Translations under genes and position numbers: made by a program | Origin: Pratylenchus scribneri | Taxonomy: Eukaryota; Nematoda; Chromadorea; Rhabditida; Pratylenchidae | DNA length: 64,000 bases | Assembly: GCA_030063045.1 (NCBI GenBank) | Contig: JAQSEB010000005.1 | Location: forward strand, 1,749,001 to 1,813,000 | Reading direction: 5' to 3' | In this document: positions 52,566-63,599 of the stretch, piece by piece | How the letters are laid out: the number at the start of each line of letters is the position of its first letter | Numbering within the stretch: position 1 is the stretch's first letter | The notes under the pieces: model-generated | Database searches by the model: none | What the model saw: only the letters and a program-made list of their open reading frames with translations | Told to the model about the DNA's origin: nothing

Positions 52566-52609
52566 GAATTCGCACTTATTTTAGGAGAATAATTATTTTA
52601 AAGAAATTT

Positions 52610-53395
52610 AAAAAATTTTTTATATGATGGAAAAATGCAACTCATGAAATTTTAAATTAAATATTTAATAAAATTAGAAAAAATAAATGTTAAAAATAAA
52701 ATAAAATTGAATTGGAAGTAGAATAAAATTAAGGAATTATACAAATTAAATAAGTAATTATAAATAAAAAAGAATTGAATAGAAATGTTAGAATTTTAAA
52801 AATTTATAATAAAATCACTCTCATAGTCGAATAAAAATTAAAAAAATATTAAATAATGGGAAAATGGAACTCATAAAATTTTAATTTTAGAAATATCATA
52901 AATAGTAACATAAAAGCAAAAAATTTATAAATGAATAGTTGAATAACATCAATAAAAAATTACAAATAAAAATAATTTAAAAAAGTATTGCGTAAATAAT
53001 GAGAAAATTTTCCAATTTTTCCGAATAAATAAAATTAAAAAAGAAGGAATAAAAATATTAAATTAATGGAAAAATCAACTCATAAAATTTTTAGTTTATA
53101 AATTTCATGAAAGCGAAAAATAATTGTTAAAATCATTTACTGAGGCTGAGGGCAGAACTTCGAAGAAAAAATTATAAAAATAAAATAATTAAAAATGCAT
53201 TCAATAAAAATGAAAATATAAAATTTTTAAATAAAATTAAAAATGTACAAGAAAATCTCTCAATAAAACAAAAAATAATTTAAAAGGAAAATCCAACTCG
53301 TAAAATTATCATATGAGAATTTTCTTAAAAAAATAACTGCTAAAAGCATCTAAAAATATGGATATATCCGAATTCAAAAAAAATTAATTTTAATC
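52610..53395. repeat. Satellite family B (block 2)
   Basis: AACTCATAAAATTTT words at about 52640, 52868, 53078 and 53297, spacing 210 to 230 bp, with TTAAAAATGTACAAGAAAAT between. Abuts the left end of the Ginger element. Confidence 0.75.
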
Positions 53396-53403
53396 TGTAT
53401 ATG

Positions 53404-53661
53404 TGTTGCAGCTAATTTGCGGAATTAGCTAATCCCGGGACTAGCTAGCTAAAATGCGGAATCCGCGTTTTAGCTAGCCGGCCTAGCTAATCCTGGGAAT
53501 AGCTAGCTAAAACACGGATTCCGCATTCTAGCTAGCTAATCCTGGGAATAGCTGACCCAGGCCAGCTAATTCCGGGAATTCGCAGCTAAGTTAGCTAATA
53601 TTGGAGAAATTGAAATAAATTTAATAAAAAATAAATAATTTAATTAAAAATCGAATTTTTT
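53404..53661 (+). repeat. Ginger left terminal inverted repeat
   Basis: 258 bp. GC-rich outer 190 bp made of GCTAGCTAA and CCGGGAATTAGC-type words, AT-rich inner part ending AAAAATCGAATTTTTT. Confidence 0.92.
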
Positions 53662-53819
53662 AATTCGGACATTTAATAATGAATAAATCAATATTTTTAA
53701 AATTCAAAAATAATTTTCCATTATCCCAAACAATTATTTACATCGAATGTCATTTCTATTTTTATAATTTATTTTACAAACTCGAAATAATAAATTATTA
53801 ATTAAATCCTCTAGAAATT

Positions 53820-55861
53820 ATGGAAGCAAAATTCGAATCAAAAATTGAGAATTTACCTATTATTTCCCGCGAAGAATATGCCACAAAATTACAACGATTA
53901 ATTCAACTGGAAAATGATCATTCTATCAAGAAAGCAAAGAGCGATTATCGATTGCTGGACAAATTTGACATTTTGGAATTGAATGTGGAAGGAGTCAGGG
54001 TGCAAAAACTGATCAAAAAAGGCACGGAATTACGCTTTGTTTGCAAAGAGGTTTTTTAATTTTTGTTTATTATTAAATATTTAAAAATTAAGGACATTTT
54101 CGCAGTGATAGACCGGGTTCACGAGGAATTGGGACACAGCGGACGAATAAAAATGTACTATCGACTGGCAGAAACATATGCAAATATAACTCAAGAGATT
54201 ATTAGCGCATATTTGTCTTTATGCGAAACATGCCAATTGAAAAAACCTGCAGTGCGCAAAGGAATTGTCACGAAGCCGATTGTATCATCCGCAATGAATT
54301 CCAGATGCCAGGTTTATTTAATTAATTAAAAATTCTTATTAATGAAATAATAATTGTTAAGGCTGACTTGATTGACTTTCAGTCCGAACCTGACGGCCCC
54401 TTCAAATATGTGCTCTCCTACCAAGACCACCTCACAAAATTCTGCATGATTCGGCCGCTGAAATCAAAAACGGCTGAAGAAGTGGCAATGCAATTGGTCG
54501 ACATCTTTTCAATTTTGGGGGCGCCGGTTCTGCTGCACACCGACAACGGGCGCGAATTTACAGCAAGCAGGGTTAAATTTATTAATTAAAATGATTAAAT
54601 TTTATTTTTAAAAATTAGGTCATCGAAGAAATCCACAATTTATGGCCAAATTGCAAGATGGTGCATGGCTCTGCCCGCCATTCACAATCACAAGGATCAA
54701 TTGAGCGCCTGAACCAAGAAATCCGCAAAATGCTGGCCTGCTGGAAAAAGGACAACCATACGACAAAATGGAGTGAAGGCCTGCGATTTGTCCAATGGCA
54801 AATCAATTCTCGTCTGCATGAAGGTTTTATTTTTGATTAATTATTTTTTAATATAAAATATTCAGGAATAGGTCGATCACCATACAAGGCCATGTTCGGA
54901 AGTGAGGCAAAACTGGGCATTCAAAAAGCAAATTTGCCGGAAGATGTCAATGAATTAATCCACAACGAGGAGCAATTGAAAATGGCATTGAATGAAGACA
55001 TTGATGAGGCGGAAGAGGCACAAACAATCGAAGAAATTGATGATGCGGAAGAGGCGGATGAAAATAATCCATCTTCATCAAATGAGGTTTTAATTTTATT
55101 AATCATATTAAAATTAATCCAAATAATTAAAATAATTAATTAAATGATGAAAATTTTGTTGATAATTTTCAATTAAGGTTTTGTGCGTGGTGTGTGGAAA
55201 GAAAGCAGGCGCCCACAAATGCAGAAAATGCCAGAAAACATGCCATGCAATTGCGCCATGTTCGGTGAAAGAAAATGAAGCCGAGGAAGGATATGGCACC
55301 AATGTGCTTTGCCAGCATTGCAACAAAGAAGAAAAGGCATCGGAACAAAGGAATGCAGCCAAAAAATCTCAAATGAAACAAGCGGACAAAATGCTGAACA
55401 ATTCCGCCAAACGCTTCCCACTGCAACAAATTGGCGCAACAGTGATGGTCCCAATCCCTGATGTGGACAGAGGCCGAGCGGAATTTGGCAATGTGAAAGC
55501 CGTTGTTTTGGAGGCAATTTCATTTATTCATATTTAAATATTTTAATTAAAAATTCAGGTGAACGAAGAAGGACTGCACAAACTCGGCACAGAACATGGC
55601 GTATTGGCACAGCGATTCACCTCCAACCAATTCACTCCATGCAAAGAACATTTCATTGCAGCCGAAAATGTGCCACCAGGAAAGGAGATCAGTCTTCGGG
55701 AGGCTGCCAGGAAGTCATCAATGGGAACAGGTCAAGGCTTTTTCAAATGCGGCTGCACCAAAACATGCAAGAAAGGAAGCTGCAAATGTTTCAAAAACAA
55801 TTTGAAATGCAACAGCAAATGCCACAGCTCAAATCCATGCGATAATAAACATGAGGATTAA
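53820..55861 (+). CDS. Ginger-type integrase/transposase with C-terminal Cys-rich domains (about 571 residues)
   Basis: Seven exons joined in phase: 53820-54050, 54093-54311, 54362-54571, 54619-54823, 54866-55086, 55178-55504 and 55559-55861. Introns are 42-91 bp, GTTT/AG; the exon 6 end could instead be 55513 with a GC donor. Order: an N-terminal helical region; an HHCC zinc domain (VHEELGHSGRIK...CETCQLKK); an rve integrase core with ADLIDFQ, LHTDNGREF and SQSQGSIERLNQE for the three acids, 37 residues between the last two; SPYKAMFGSEAKLG; an acidic linker; a Cys-rich motif CVVCGKKAGAHKCRKCQKTC; and a Cys-rich tail, FKCGCTKTCKKGSCKCFKNN, resembling a tesmin/CXC motif. The integrase is close to that of KRBA2/SCAND3-type domesticated genes from memory. 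All catalytic residues are present and no stops occur. Confidence 0.9.
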
Positions 55862-56014
55862 GAATATTTTTCTTTCAAAATAAAATTTTGTTGTTGATTT
55901 TACTTTATTTTTGATGCTTTATTTAAATTATTCTTGATTTTATTATAAATAAAAATTTTAAATTTATTTCATATTTCTAATTATAATTATCGGATCTAAA
56001 ATCAGGCATTGAGA

Positions 56015-56272
56015 AAAAAATTCGATTTTTAATTAAATTATTTATTTTTTATTAAATTTATTTCAATTTCTCCAATATTAGCTAACTTAGCTGCGAATTC
56101 CCGGAATTAGCTGGCCTGGGTCAGCTATTCCCAGGATTAGCTAGCTAGAATGCGGAATCCGTGTTTTAGCTAGCTATTCCCAGGATTAGCTAGGCCGGCT
56201 AGCTAAAACGCGGATTCCGCATTTTAGCTAGCTAGTCCCGGGATTAGCTAATTCCGCAAATTAGCTGCAACA
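56015..56272 (+). repeat. Ginger right terminal inverted repeat
   Basis: 258 bp, near-perfect complement of 53404-53661, a few mismatches by eye (for example GCGGAATCCGTG against CACGGATTCCGC with shifted blocks). Confidence 0.92.
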
Positions 56273-56279
56273 TATGAAA

Positions 56280-57840
56280 TAATTAAAAAATTAATGAGTT
56301 CAACCAAAAAATGTCTTGCTGATCCAAAAATATTTTTTATTTCATTAGTTTTTATTTTACGATTTTGAAAGTTGTGCTAAATTTTGATATTATTTCATTT
56401 TTGTTCCGATTATATAAGAGTTTAAATATAAAAATGTTATGAGTTTAACATCTTTGTAAATTTCTAAATTAGCTATAAATTAATAAAAAAATTTTTATCT
56501 AGATTCCGGAAATTTAAAATTTTTTATTTAATTTTTTAAATCTTTTAGCATTTTGTGCCCGTGCTGGCTTCTTTTAATTTGAATTTTATTTCTTTTTTGA
56601 TTTATTATAAGAAAATTAAAAAGGAAAAAATTTATGGGATCAAAATTTTTTGTTTTATTTTTAATAATTAATTAATCAAAAATATCTTTGCAGAAATTGC
56701 TGTAAAAAAACATATGGATTTCAGTTTTAGCCCAACTTTTTTAAAATTTTATTTTTGTTTTTATCATTGACTTTGGATTTTATTTCACTTGGTTATAATT
56801 TGCTTTTATTTAAATTTTTGATCGTTTTTTAAAGAATTTTAAAGAAAAAATATTTATGAGTTTATTTCATTTTGATCTGATATATGAAGTACTTAAAAAA
56901 TAAAAATTTTATAGGTCCAATATTTATTTGTTAAAGAAATTTTAATAATTATTTTGAAAATGTTAGAAAAATTAAAATTTTAATTTTATTCTTTAAATTT
57001 TTTAGCATTTTGAATGCAGTATAAGCGATTTTTAATTTGGAATTTATTTCATTTTTTTATCGTTTTATGTAGAATCAAAAAAAAAAACTTTTATAAGTTA
57101 AAAATTTTTGTTATTTTATAATAATACATAATTACATTAATCATAAATTTAATTAAAAAAAGCCAAAAAAGATCCTTTACTGTCCCCCAATCCCCCAAAA
57201 AATATTTATAATATTCCAAAACTATTAGAAATTAATTTTTATTTTTCATTTTTTTGTATTTTGAATTCTACATCTGCCTTCTTTTTTAATAATCTAATTT
57301 TTGATCTCCTAATTGAAGAATTTAAAAACAAAAAATATAATGAGTTCAATATTTTTTAGTAGGCGTAACCATAAATTTAATAAAATTCTAAAGTAAAATG
57401 TGTAAAAATTTAAGATAATATTTATTTTATTTTTTTTTAATATTTTGCATTTGATTTTGTGCGAAATTTGTTTTTTTTATTCTGATTTTATGTAATTTTT
57501 GATTCATATTATTTAAAATTAAAAAGAAAAAATATTATAACTTCTATTTTTGTGAAAGAATTTTAAATACATAATAAATTAAACTTAAATTAATAAATTA
57601 CTTCTTAAATAAAATATCAAAAAAATTTACCCTGCTATTACAATTTTTTATTTTTATCATTTTGGATAAAGCCTTTTTGTTTTTTAATGTGATTTTATTT
57701 CATTTTTGATCCATGTTATATGAAAATTAAAAAGGAAAAATATTATGAGTTCATCAAAATTATTTGCCAAAGAATTTTTATTTTTGATTAAATTAACAAA
57801 TTTATTTAATAAAATAACACAAAATATCTTCGTAAATTTA
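56280..57840. repeat. Satellite family A (block 6)
   Basis: Family A words throughout (ATGAGTTTAACATC 56435, ATAATGAGTTCAATATTTTT 57334, TATTATGAGTTCATC 57740). No coding. Confidence 0.7.
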
Positions 57841-57847
57841 CCGTAAA

Positions 57848-58020
57848 AATGCAATGGATATTTGTAGGGGATTATTTATGTCCATTCCGCCCAAATACAT
57901 TTGTTTACATTGTTTTCTATTCTCCTCTGTTGTCCCATTAGGCCCATCGGGCAATGTAAATTCGCAAATATTTTCGCAATGACATTAAATCCGATTGATT
58001 TCGGCCGAGGGCAAATTTTT
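57848..58020 (-). pseudogene. Carboxylesterase exon remnant (LPDGPNG module, copy B/C)
   Basis: ENICEFTLPDGPNGTT is followed by a 9-bp deletion relative to the other copies, then QCKQMYLGGMDINNPLQISI. Frame upstream broken as elsewhere. Confidence 0.6.
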
Positions 58021-58244
58021 TGGGAATTTATTTAAAATTATTATTTTATGTATTTATTTAAATTTTTGAAAATTTATAAAATTTTTTTAATATTATTTAT
58101 TTAACTTTTTAAAATCAAATTATTTAAAATAATAATTATGTACTCTTTTTTAAATAAATTTCCCTTAAATTATAGAAAAAAATAAAAAAAATTATATTTA
58201 ATAATTATTTAAATTTTTTAAATTATTGATTTTTAAGAAAATTC

Positions 58245-58410
58245 CCTAACCAAAAGGCAATGCCTCGAATTCGGTGCCACCGGAATCAATTCACCGTCCA
58301 CCACAGGGCAAAATTTCAATCCTTTTTTCGATGCCGATTAAAGGCGGATTTTCCAATGAGTGGTGCTGCCAATTTTTGGGCTAGCATTGAACGAAGAATT
58401 GGATTTAATT
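58245..58410 (-). pseudogene. Carboxylesterase exon remnant with internal deletion
   Basis: Homologous to 52310-52565: SMPAQKLAAPLIG and FNRHR segments remain, an extra T run shifts the frame near 58325, and the segment coding ELRRRIGQGDGPKLEVLIG is deleted. Confidence 0.65.
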
Positions 58411-58419
58411 TATTTGATC

Positions 58420-61380
58420 AGGATTTAGTTATACCATATTTACTCATTATTTATTATATTTGATTAAAAAATGGAAACATAAATTTGTACTTTATAATAT
58501 TCAATTATTCAATATATATATCTTAAAATTTTCCCTTTAATGTTTATTTATTTTCTGCTTTTCCATTCTGGATCCCTCCCCCCTTTGGTAATAAGTGGGG
58601 TTGGCAATGTGTGGACGGACGTAATTAAATTGATCATAAATTAATAAAAAAAAGTGTCCTATGTGACTAAAATTTTTTATTTATTTGTTTTTTAACATTT
58701 ATTGAAGCATTGAGTGTTATCCTATATCAATCTGATTTTATTTTTGATGTGTGATATGAAGAATTTAAAAAGAAAAATATTATGAGTTCCACATTTTTGT
58801 GAGGAAAACATCAAAAATATCAGAAAATTTAATTTGTTTTTTCAATTTTTAGCATTTTGATAGATGCGTATGCAATTATTAAATTCTGATTTTATTTCAT
58901 AATGATCTGTTATATGAAGAATTTAAAAATGATAAAATGTTATGAGCTCAACATTTTTTGTGAAGAAATTATTATATTAATTATAAAAATTGAATAAAAT
59001 TTCAAAAATGTAGGGAAATTTAAAATTTTTATTTTATTTCTTAATTTTTTTAGCATTTTAATTTAATTGTTGATCTTATTAGCTTTTTTAATTTTATTTC
59101 ATTTTTTGACGATTATATCAATAATTTTAAAGAAAAAATATTATGAGTTCTACAACTTCTATTAAAAATTTTTTAATATAATTATTTTCATAAATTAATA
59201 AATATCAAAAAATCTGATCTCATTCTGAAACGGTTGGCCGACAATTGCGGACCCGACACTTGCGGACGAAATAGTCTGGTGTCGAAGGTGTTAAAGCTGG
59301 AGTGGCATTGTTTATAGAATATTATTAGGCAAAAAATTAGCTACAAAATGACATCACAAGGTTTGGCAAATTTTGAGTATACACCGAATTATGGCCAAAA
59401 AACCATCAAAATCGCAATTTTAATTAAATCAGCGATTATTTGGCCATAACTTTGTGAATATTCTATATTGACAACAAATTTTTGATGTCATTTTGTAGCT
59501 AATTTTATGCCTAATAATATCCTATAAACAATGCCACTCCAGCTTTATCACCTTCGGCTTCAGACCGTTTCGTCCACAAGTGTCGGGTCCTGAAACTCAA
59601 TATTTTTATTTTCTATTTTTTTAGCATTTGAAATCGTGTGTGATTTTTATGATTTGATATTATTTCATTTTTAATCCATTTTATATAAAAATTAAAAAAG
59701 TATACGAGTTCAGGGTAATTTTAATTGAACAAAATTCCAAAATCCAGAAATTTGAATTTTTATTTAATTTTTTAGTATTTTGATTGGTTTTAATATTGGT
59801 AAATTTGATTTTATTTCATTTATGATCGGTTATATGAAGAAATAAGAAATAACAATTTTATGAGTTTAAAATTTTATGTTAAAGAATTTTTTAAAATATA
59901 ATTAAATTAATCATGAATTTAATAAATTTCCAAAAAATGTCCTCGCTGACCCCCAATTTTTATTTTGGATTTTTTAACATTTATTAATGACTCAGGTTTT
60001 GTCTTTTTAATCTGAGTTTATATCATTTTTGATGTTTATAGGAAGAATTTAAAATAAAAAATTTGATGAGTTCAAATTTTTGTCAGAAAATCTTTTAATT
60101 TTTATTTTATTTTTTGATTTTTTTAACATTTTTCTACTGTTTTTATTTAATTTATTATCGGTAATATGTAGAATTTTAAAAAAAAATTTATGAATTCAAA
60201 ATTTTTGTGTAAGAGAAATTTTTAATATTTAATTAAATTATCCATAAATTTAATAAAAAATTAAAAATATTCTCTGCTACTGATCACTAAATTTTTTATT
60301 TTATTTTTATTTTTTAAAATTTTGACTTTGTAAATGAAGTATCTTAATTTAATTTAATTTCATTTTTGATCTGCAATATGAAAAAATAAAGAAGGAAAAA
60401 TATTATGAGTTTAAAATTTTTGACATAGAATTTTATTTAATTAGCATTAAAAAATTCCAAAAAATGTAAAGAAATTTTAATTTTTTATTTCATTTTTTGA
60501 TTTTTTTAACATTTTGAATACCACCTTTGTTTTTTATTATTCGGATTTATTTCATTTTTGATATGTGATATGAAGAAGTAAAAAAGAAAAAATATTATGA
60601 GTTCAGTTTTTTTGTCGGAGATATTAAATATTTAATTAAATTAACTATAAATTATAAATTTAATAAATTTCTAAAAAGCAATTCCTTAGATACCAAAATT
60701 TTTTATTTATTTTTTTTTTTGTTTTTTTTAAACATATAATGAGTGGTCTCTTTTTTATTCTAATTTTAAATCATTTTTGAATGTTTTTATGACGAATTAA
60801 AAAGAAAAATTTTTTGAGTTCAAAATTTTGGTCAGAGAATATTTTTATAATTAACTAAAAATGTCCAGAAATTTAATTTTTTTAAATAAATTTTATTTCC
60901 TTTTTGATCGGTAATAAAAGTATTATGGTATTGAATGAGTGCAATCATTTTAAACTGTCACTGTCATCATAAAAATTTTAAAATTAATTAAAAATTTTAA
61001 AAAATACTTTAAATTAAAATGCACAAAAATTCCCTCAAAGAAATAGAAAATTTATTTTAAAAATTTGATGGAAAAATAGATATCATAAAATTTCCAAAAT
61101 TTTCATAAATCAGAAAAATAATAATTTGTAATTAAATTCGAACAAAAAATTATAAAAATAAAAAATGCACAGAAAATCTCTCAATTGAATAGAAAAAAAA
61201 TTAAATTATTGAAAAATTCAACTCATAGAATTTTTATTTTACAAATTTCACAAATCAGAAAAATAAGTGTATAAATGTATAATTTGTTATCCATTGTAAT
61301 CTCCATTAAAAAATAATTAAAAATTAATATATGAATGAATTTAAAAGAAAATTTAAAAGAAAATTTATCAAATAAAAATT
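58420..61380. repeat. Satellite families A (to about 60.95 kb) and B (60.95-61.35 kb)
   Basis: Family A units with ATTATGAGTT words at about 58780, 58942, 59142, 59860, 60067, 60404 and 60596; family B words (AAAATCTCTCAATTGAATAG, CAACTCATAGAATTTTTATT) after 61000. One foldback insertion at 59249-59590. Confidence 0.72.
59249..59590. mobile_element. Foldback element (342 bp)
   Basis: Two inverted arms of about 110 bp: GGACCCGACACTTGCGGACG ... AGCTGGAGTGGCATTGTTTA ... TTAGCTACAAAATGACATCA and their complements. CTGAAAC occurs at 59225-59231 and 59590-59596 and might be a target duplication if the element starts at 59232. The centre contains TTATGGCCAAAAAACC and GGTTATTTGGCCATAAC-like words. 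Non-coding. Confidence 0.82.
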
Positions 61381-61383
61381 ATC

Positions 61384-61445
61384 TTTCCATCACACCCCAT
61401 CCATTTGGCCATTCGGATTGTTGCTGCATTTGTGAAACACCTAAC
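61384..61445 (-). pseudogene. Carboxylesterase fragment related to 44117-44256
   Basis: CAACAATCCGAATGGCC and GTGATGGAAAGATAATTTTT match the end of 44117-44256; the conserved VIFMGG part is missing. Confidence 0.45.
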
Positions 61446-61702
61446 AACAGTAAATATACAAATTAAAATTAATATTAAAAAGAATAAGACCTTATATGAA
61501 GGCATTTTTGCTCATTCTGGGGAATTGGCTTTATTCAAATTAAATCAATTTTATTACAATATTTATTAAAAAAAAAAATATCAAAATGTCAAAATTGGAT
61601 AATATCAATGATTAATGAATATAAGGATATTAAATGAAATAAAAATTAAAATGTTATATTTGGCGTAAATAAAATATTTTTGTACAAATTTTAATTGAGC
61701 AA

Positions 61703-61878
61703 TTAATTCAATTTCTCTTCTTGTTCAATTTTTTCCTCTTCCATGTTTTTCCAAAATTCAAATCTTCTTCCTAGATAATCGGAATGCATTTTTGGCTCAA
61801 GGCAAAGTTCCAAATGACGGTAGGTATCCCGAGGGTCGATTGGAAGTCATTCAACGGCAATTTTGGCCGATTGCAAAG
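61703..61878 (-). pseudogene. Carboxylesterase C-terminal exon (copy B) with stop
   Basis: Homologous to 37111-37277 but W of VEWLPIDP is TGA (KIAVE stop LPIDPRDTYR). Otherwise open to the normal stop (FWKNMEEEKIEQEEKLN). Confidence 0.75.
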
Positions 61879-62318
61879 CTAATTATATTTTTTGATTTTT
61901 AAGCATCTTGTCCTCCCACACATCCCTTAAATTAAATTTTAATTCTTTTTGGTCGTTTATGAAAAAAAATAAAAAATTTATGAGTTCAACATTCTTTGTC
62001 AAGAAATTGTCCCCTACTAATAGTAGAAAATTTTTCTATTTAGAGATAATAGTAGTTCTTAGATATTTGATTTAAGGATAATTTAATTAAATAATTTAAA
62101 AAAATACTCTGATAAAAAGTTGAACTCATAAAATTTTATTTTATAATCCTTCATATATAGAACAAAAATGAATAAATCACAATAAAAATGTTTAAAGCTG
62201 CAATGATCAAAATGATAAAAAATTAAATTTGAAAAAATGTTAAAAACTGAGTAATAATTTTTTTAAATATTTAAAATAAATATATTTATTAAAAAATTCC
62301 ACCAAAATTTTCACTCAC

Positions 62319-62678
62319 ATTCAGCAATTTTTGTTCCATTTGCCAATAATGTGCCATTCCCATTGGCAATTTGGCCATTGCTTTTTCCGTCCGATTTGTT
62401 GAAATATTTGGGTCACCGAATTTGGCAAAATTTGTGAACAATGTGCCAACAATTCGCATCATGGCCCTTAACAAATGAGCTCAGCTGGGCCCGTAACAAA
62501 TGAGCTCTGAGCTGGTCGTTAATAAAAACCAGTGATCATTGCTTGATCTACCAACGTTCCATAACAAATGAACTAACCACTGTTTTAACCAGCCTATATT
62601 GGTTATTCTACCAGTGATCATTGTTAGCAAATATAACAGTCCATGCATCTCATTTGGGTCGAAATTTAGAGCAGAGGC
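62319..62678 (-). pseudogene. Carboxylesterase penultimate exon (copy B), interrupted and frameshifted
   Basis: The 190-bp exon is split by about 187 bp of foreign sequence (62463-62649) in the codons just before MMRI, replacing the WDDKH codons. A one-base deletion in the run of A after NRTEK shifts the remaining frame (AMAKLPMGMAHYW instead of SNGQIGNGN). Cannot be functional. Confidence 0.8.
62463..62649. repeat. Insertion in esterase exon with repeated AACAAATGAGCT words
   Basis: Contains TAACAAATGAGCTCAGCTGG, GTAACAAATGAGCTCTGAGC and ATAACAAATGAACTAACCAC, and a direct repeat of ACCAGTGATCATTG (about 62530 and 62620). Origin unknown; no clear inverted repeats or target duplication. Confidence 0.6.
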
Positions 62679-62819
62679 CTTGTAAATTTTATATAATATT
62701 TTTTTTAAATTAGATAAAAATTAACCTAAAAAATTCAATAAATTTAATAAATTTTAATAAAATTACATTAAAATTTCAATTAGAAATTTCAATAAATTTG
62801 AGGGGAATTATTATTTTAA

Positions 62820-63465
62820 AGAAATTAATAATTAAACATTTTTTAAGTAATGGAAAAATGCAACTCATAAAATTTTTAGTTTACAAATTAAATAAAATCA
62901 GAAAAATAATTAAAAAATCATTTAAACAGCTGGAAGCATTTCCAATAAAATGAGAAATTATAAAATTGAATAATTATAAATGAAAAAGCTTAGAAAAAAA
63001 AATTATTTTTTTTTTTTGAAAATATGAAAAATCACTCTCATAATCAAATAAAAAATTAAAAATTATTAATTAATGGGAAAATGCAACTCATAAAATTTTC
63101 ATTTTAAAAATTTCATAAATGCTGAAATTTTTTATAAATTTATATTGTATGTCAGCAAAAAATTAAAACAAAATAATAAAAATTTAAAAAATGTATCAAT
63201 AAAAGTGAGAATTTAATTTTTTTGTAATAAAATTAAAAATTCCAAAGGAAATCATCTCAAATAAATAATAAAAATCTAACAAAATTAATGGAAAAATTCA
63301 ACTCATAAAATTTTCATAATAGAAATTTCATAAATCAGAAAAATAAGTGCTGAAATCATTTATAATTATTCGTGGTCATCAAATGTACAAAAAGTTATAA
63401 AAATAAAATAATTAAAAATTTTAAAAAATATTTAAAAATGCATCAATAAAAATTGGAATTTAATA
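62820..63465. repeat. Satellite family B (block 3)
   Basis: CAACTCATAAAATTTT words at about 62862, 63086 and 63299, spacing about 215-220 bp. Confidence 0.78.
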
Positions 63466-63470
63466 TTCCA

Positions 63471-63598
63471 AAATTCAAATCTTCTTCCTTGATAATCGGA
63501 ACGCATTTTTGGCTCAAGGCAAAGTTCCAAATGACGGTAGGTATCCTCATCAGGGACGATTGGAAGCCATTCAAAGACAGTTCGGGCCGATGGCAAAG
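63471..63598 (-). pseudogene. Carboxylesterase C-terminal exon (copy A), truncated
   Basis: LPSARTVFEWLPIVPDEDTY, RHLELCLEPKMRSDYQGRRF, EFW, then the sequence leaves the family without the KKMEEEK tail. Contains an in-frame insertion (PDED) relative to other copies. Confidence 0.65.
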
Positions 63599-63599
63599 C

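Larger units (their letters stand above)
53404..56272 (+). mobile_element. Ginger-type DNA transposon (2,869 bp), apparently complete
   Basis: Long inverted repeats of about 258 bp (53404-53661 and 56015-56272), beginning TGTTGCAGCTAATTTGC and ending GCAAATTAGCTGCAACA, flanked by the 4-bp duplication TATG (53400-53403 and 56273-56276). TGTNR...YNACA ends, a 4-bp duplication, long TIRs and a Gypsy-like integrase without reverse transcriptase define the Ginger superfamily from established knowledge. The TIRs contain nested AGCTAGCTA and TGCGGAATCCGCG palindromes. The two TIRs look closely matched by eye, with a few differences. One spliced gene fills the interior. It lies among esterase exons. 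Confidence 0.92.

Noticed and set aside
55114..55523. Minus-strand frames overlapping the Ginger gene
   Set aside because: They mirror Cys-rich coding sequence on the plus strand, which joins in phase with six other exons.
53404..56272. Polinton/Maverick or LTR retrotransposon
   Set aside because: No polymerase, capsid, protease or reverse transcriptase; element is under 3 kb with 4-bp duplication rather than the 6-bp one of Polintons, and its ends are inverted, not direct, repeats.
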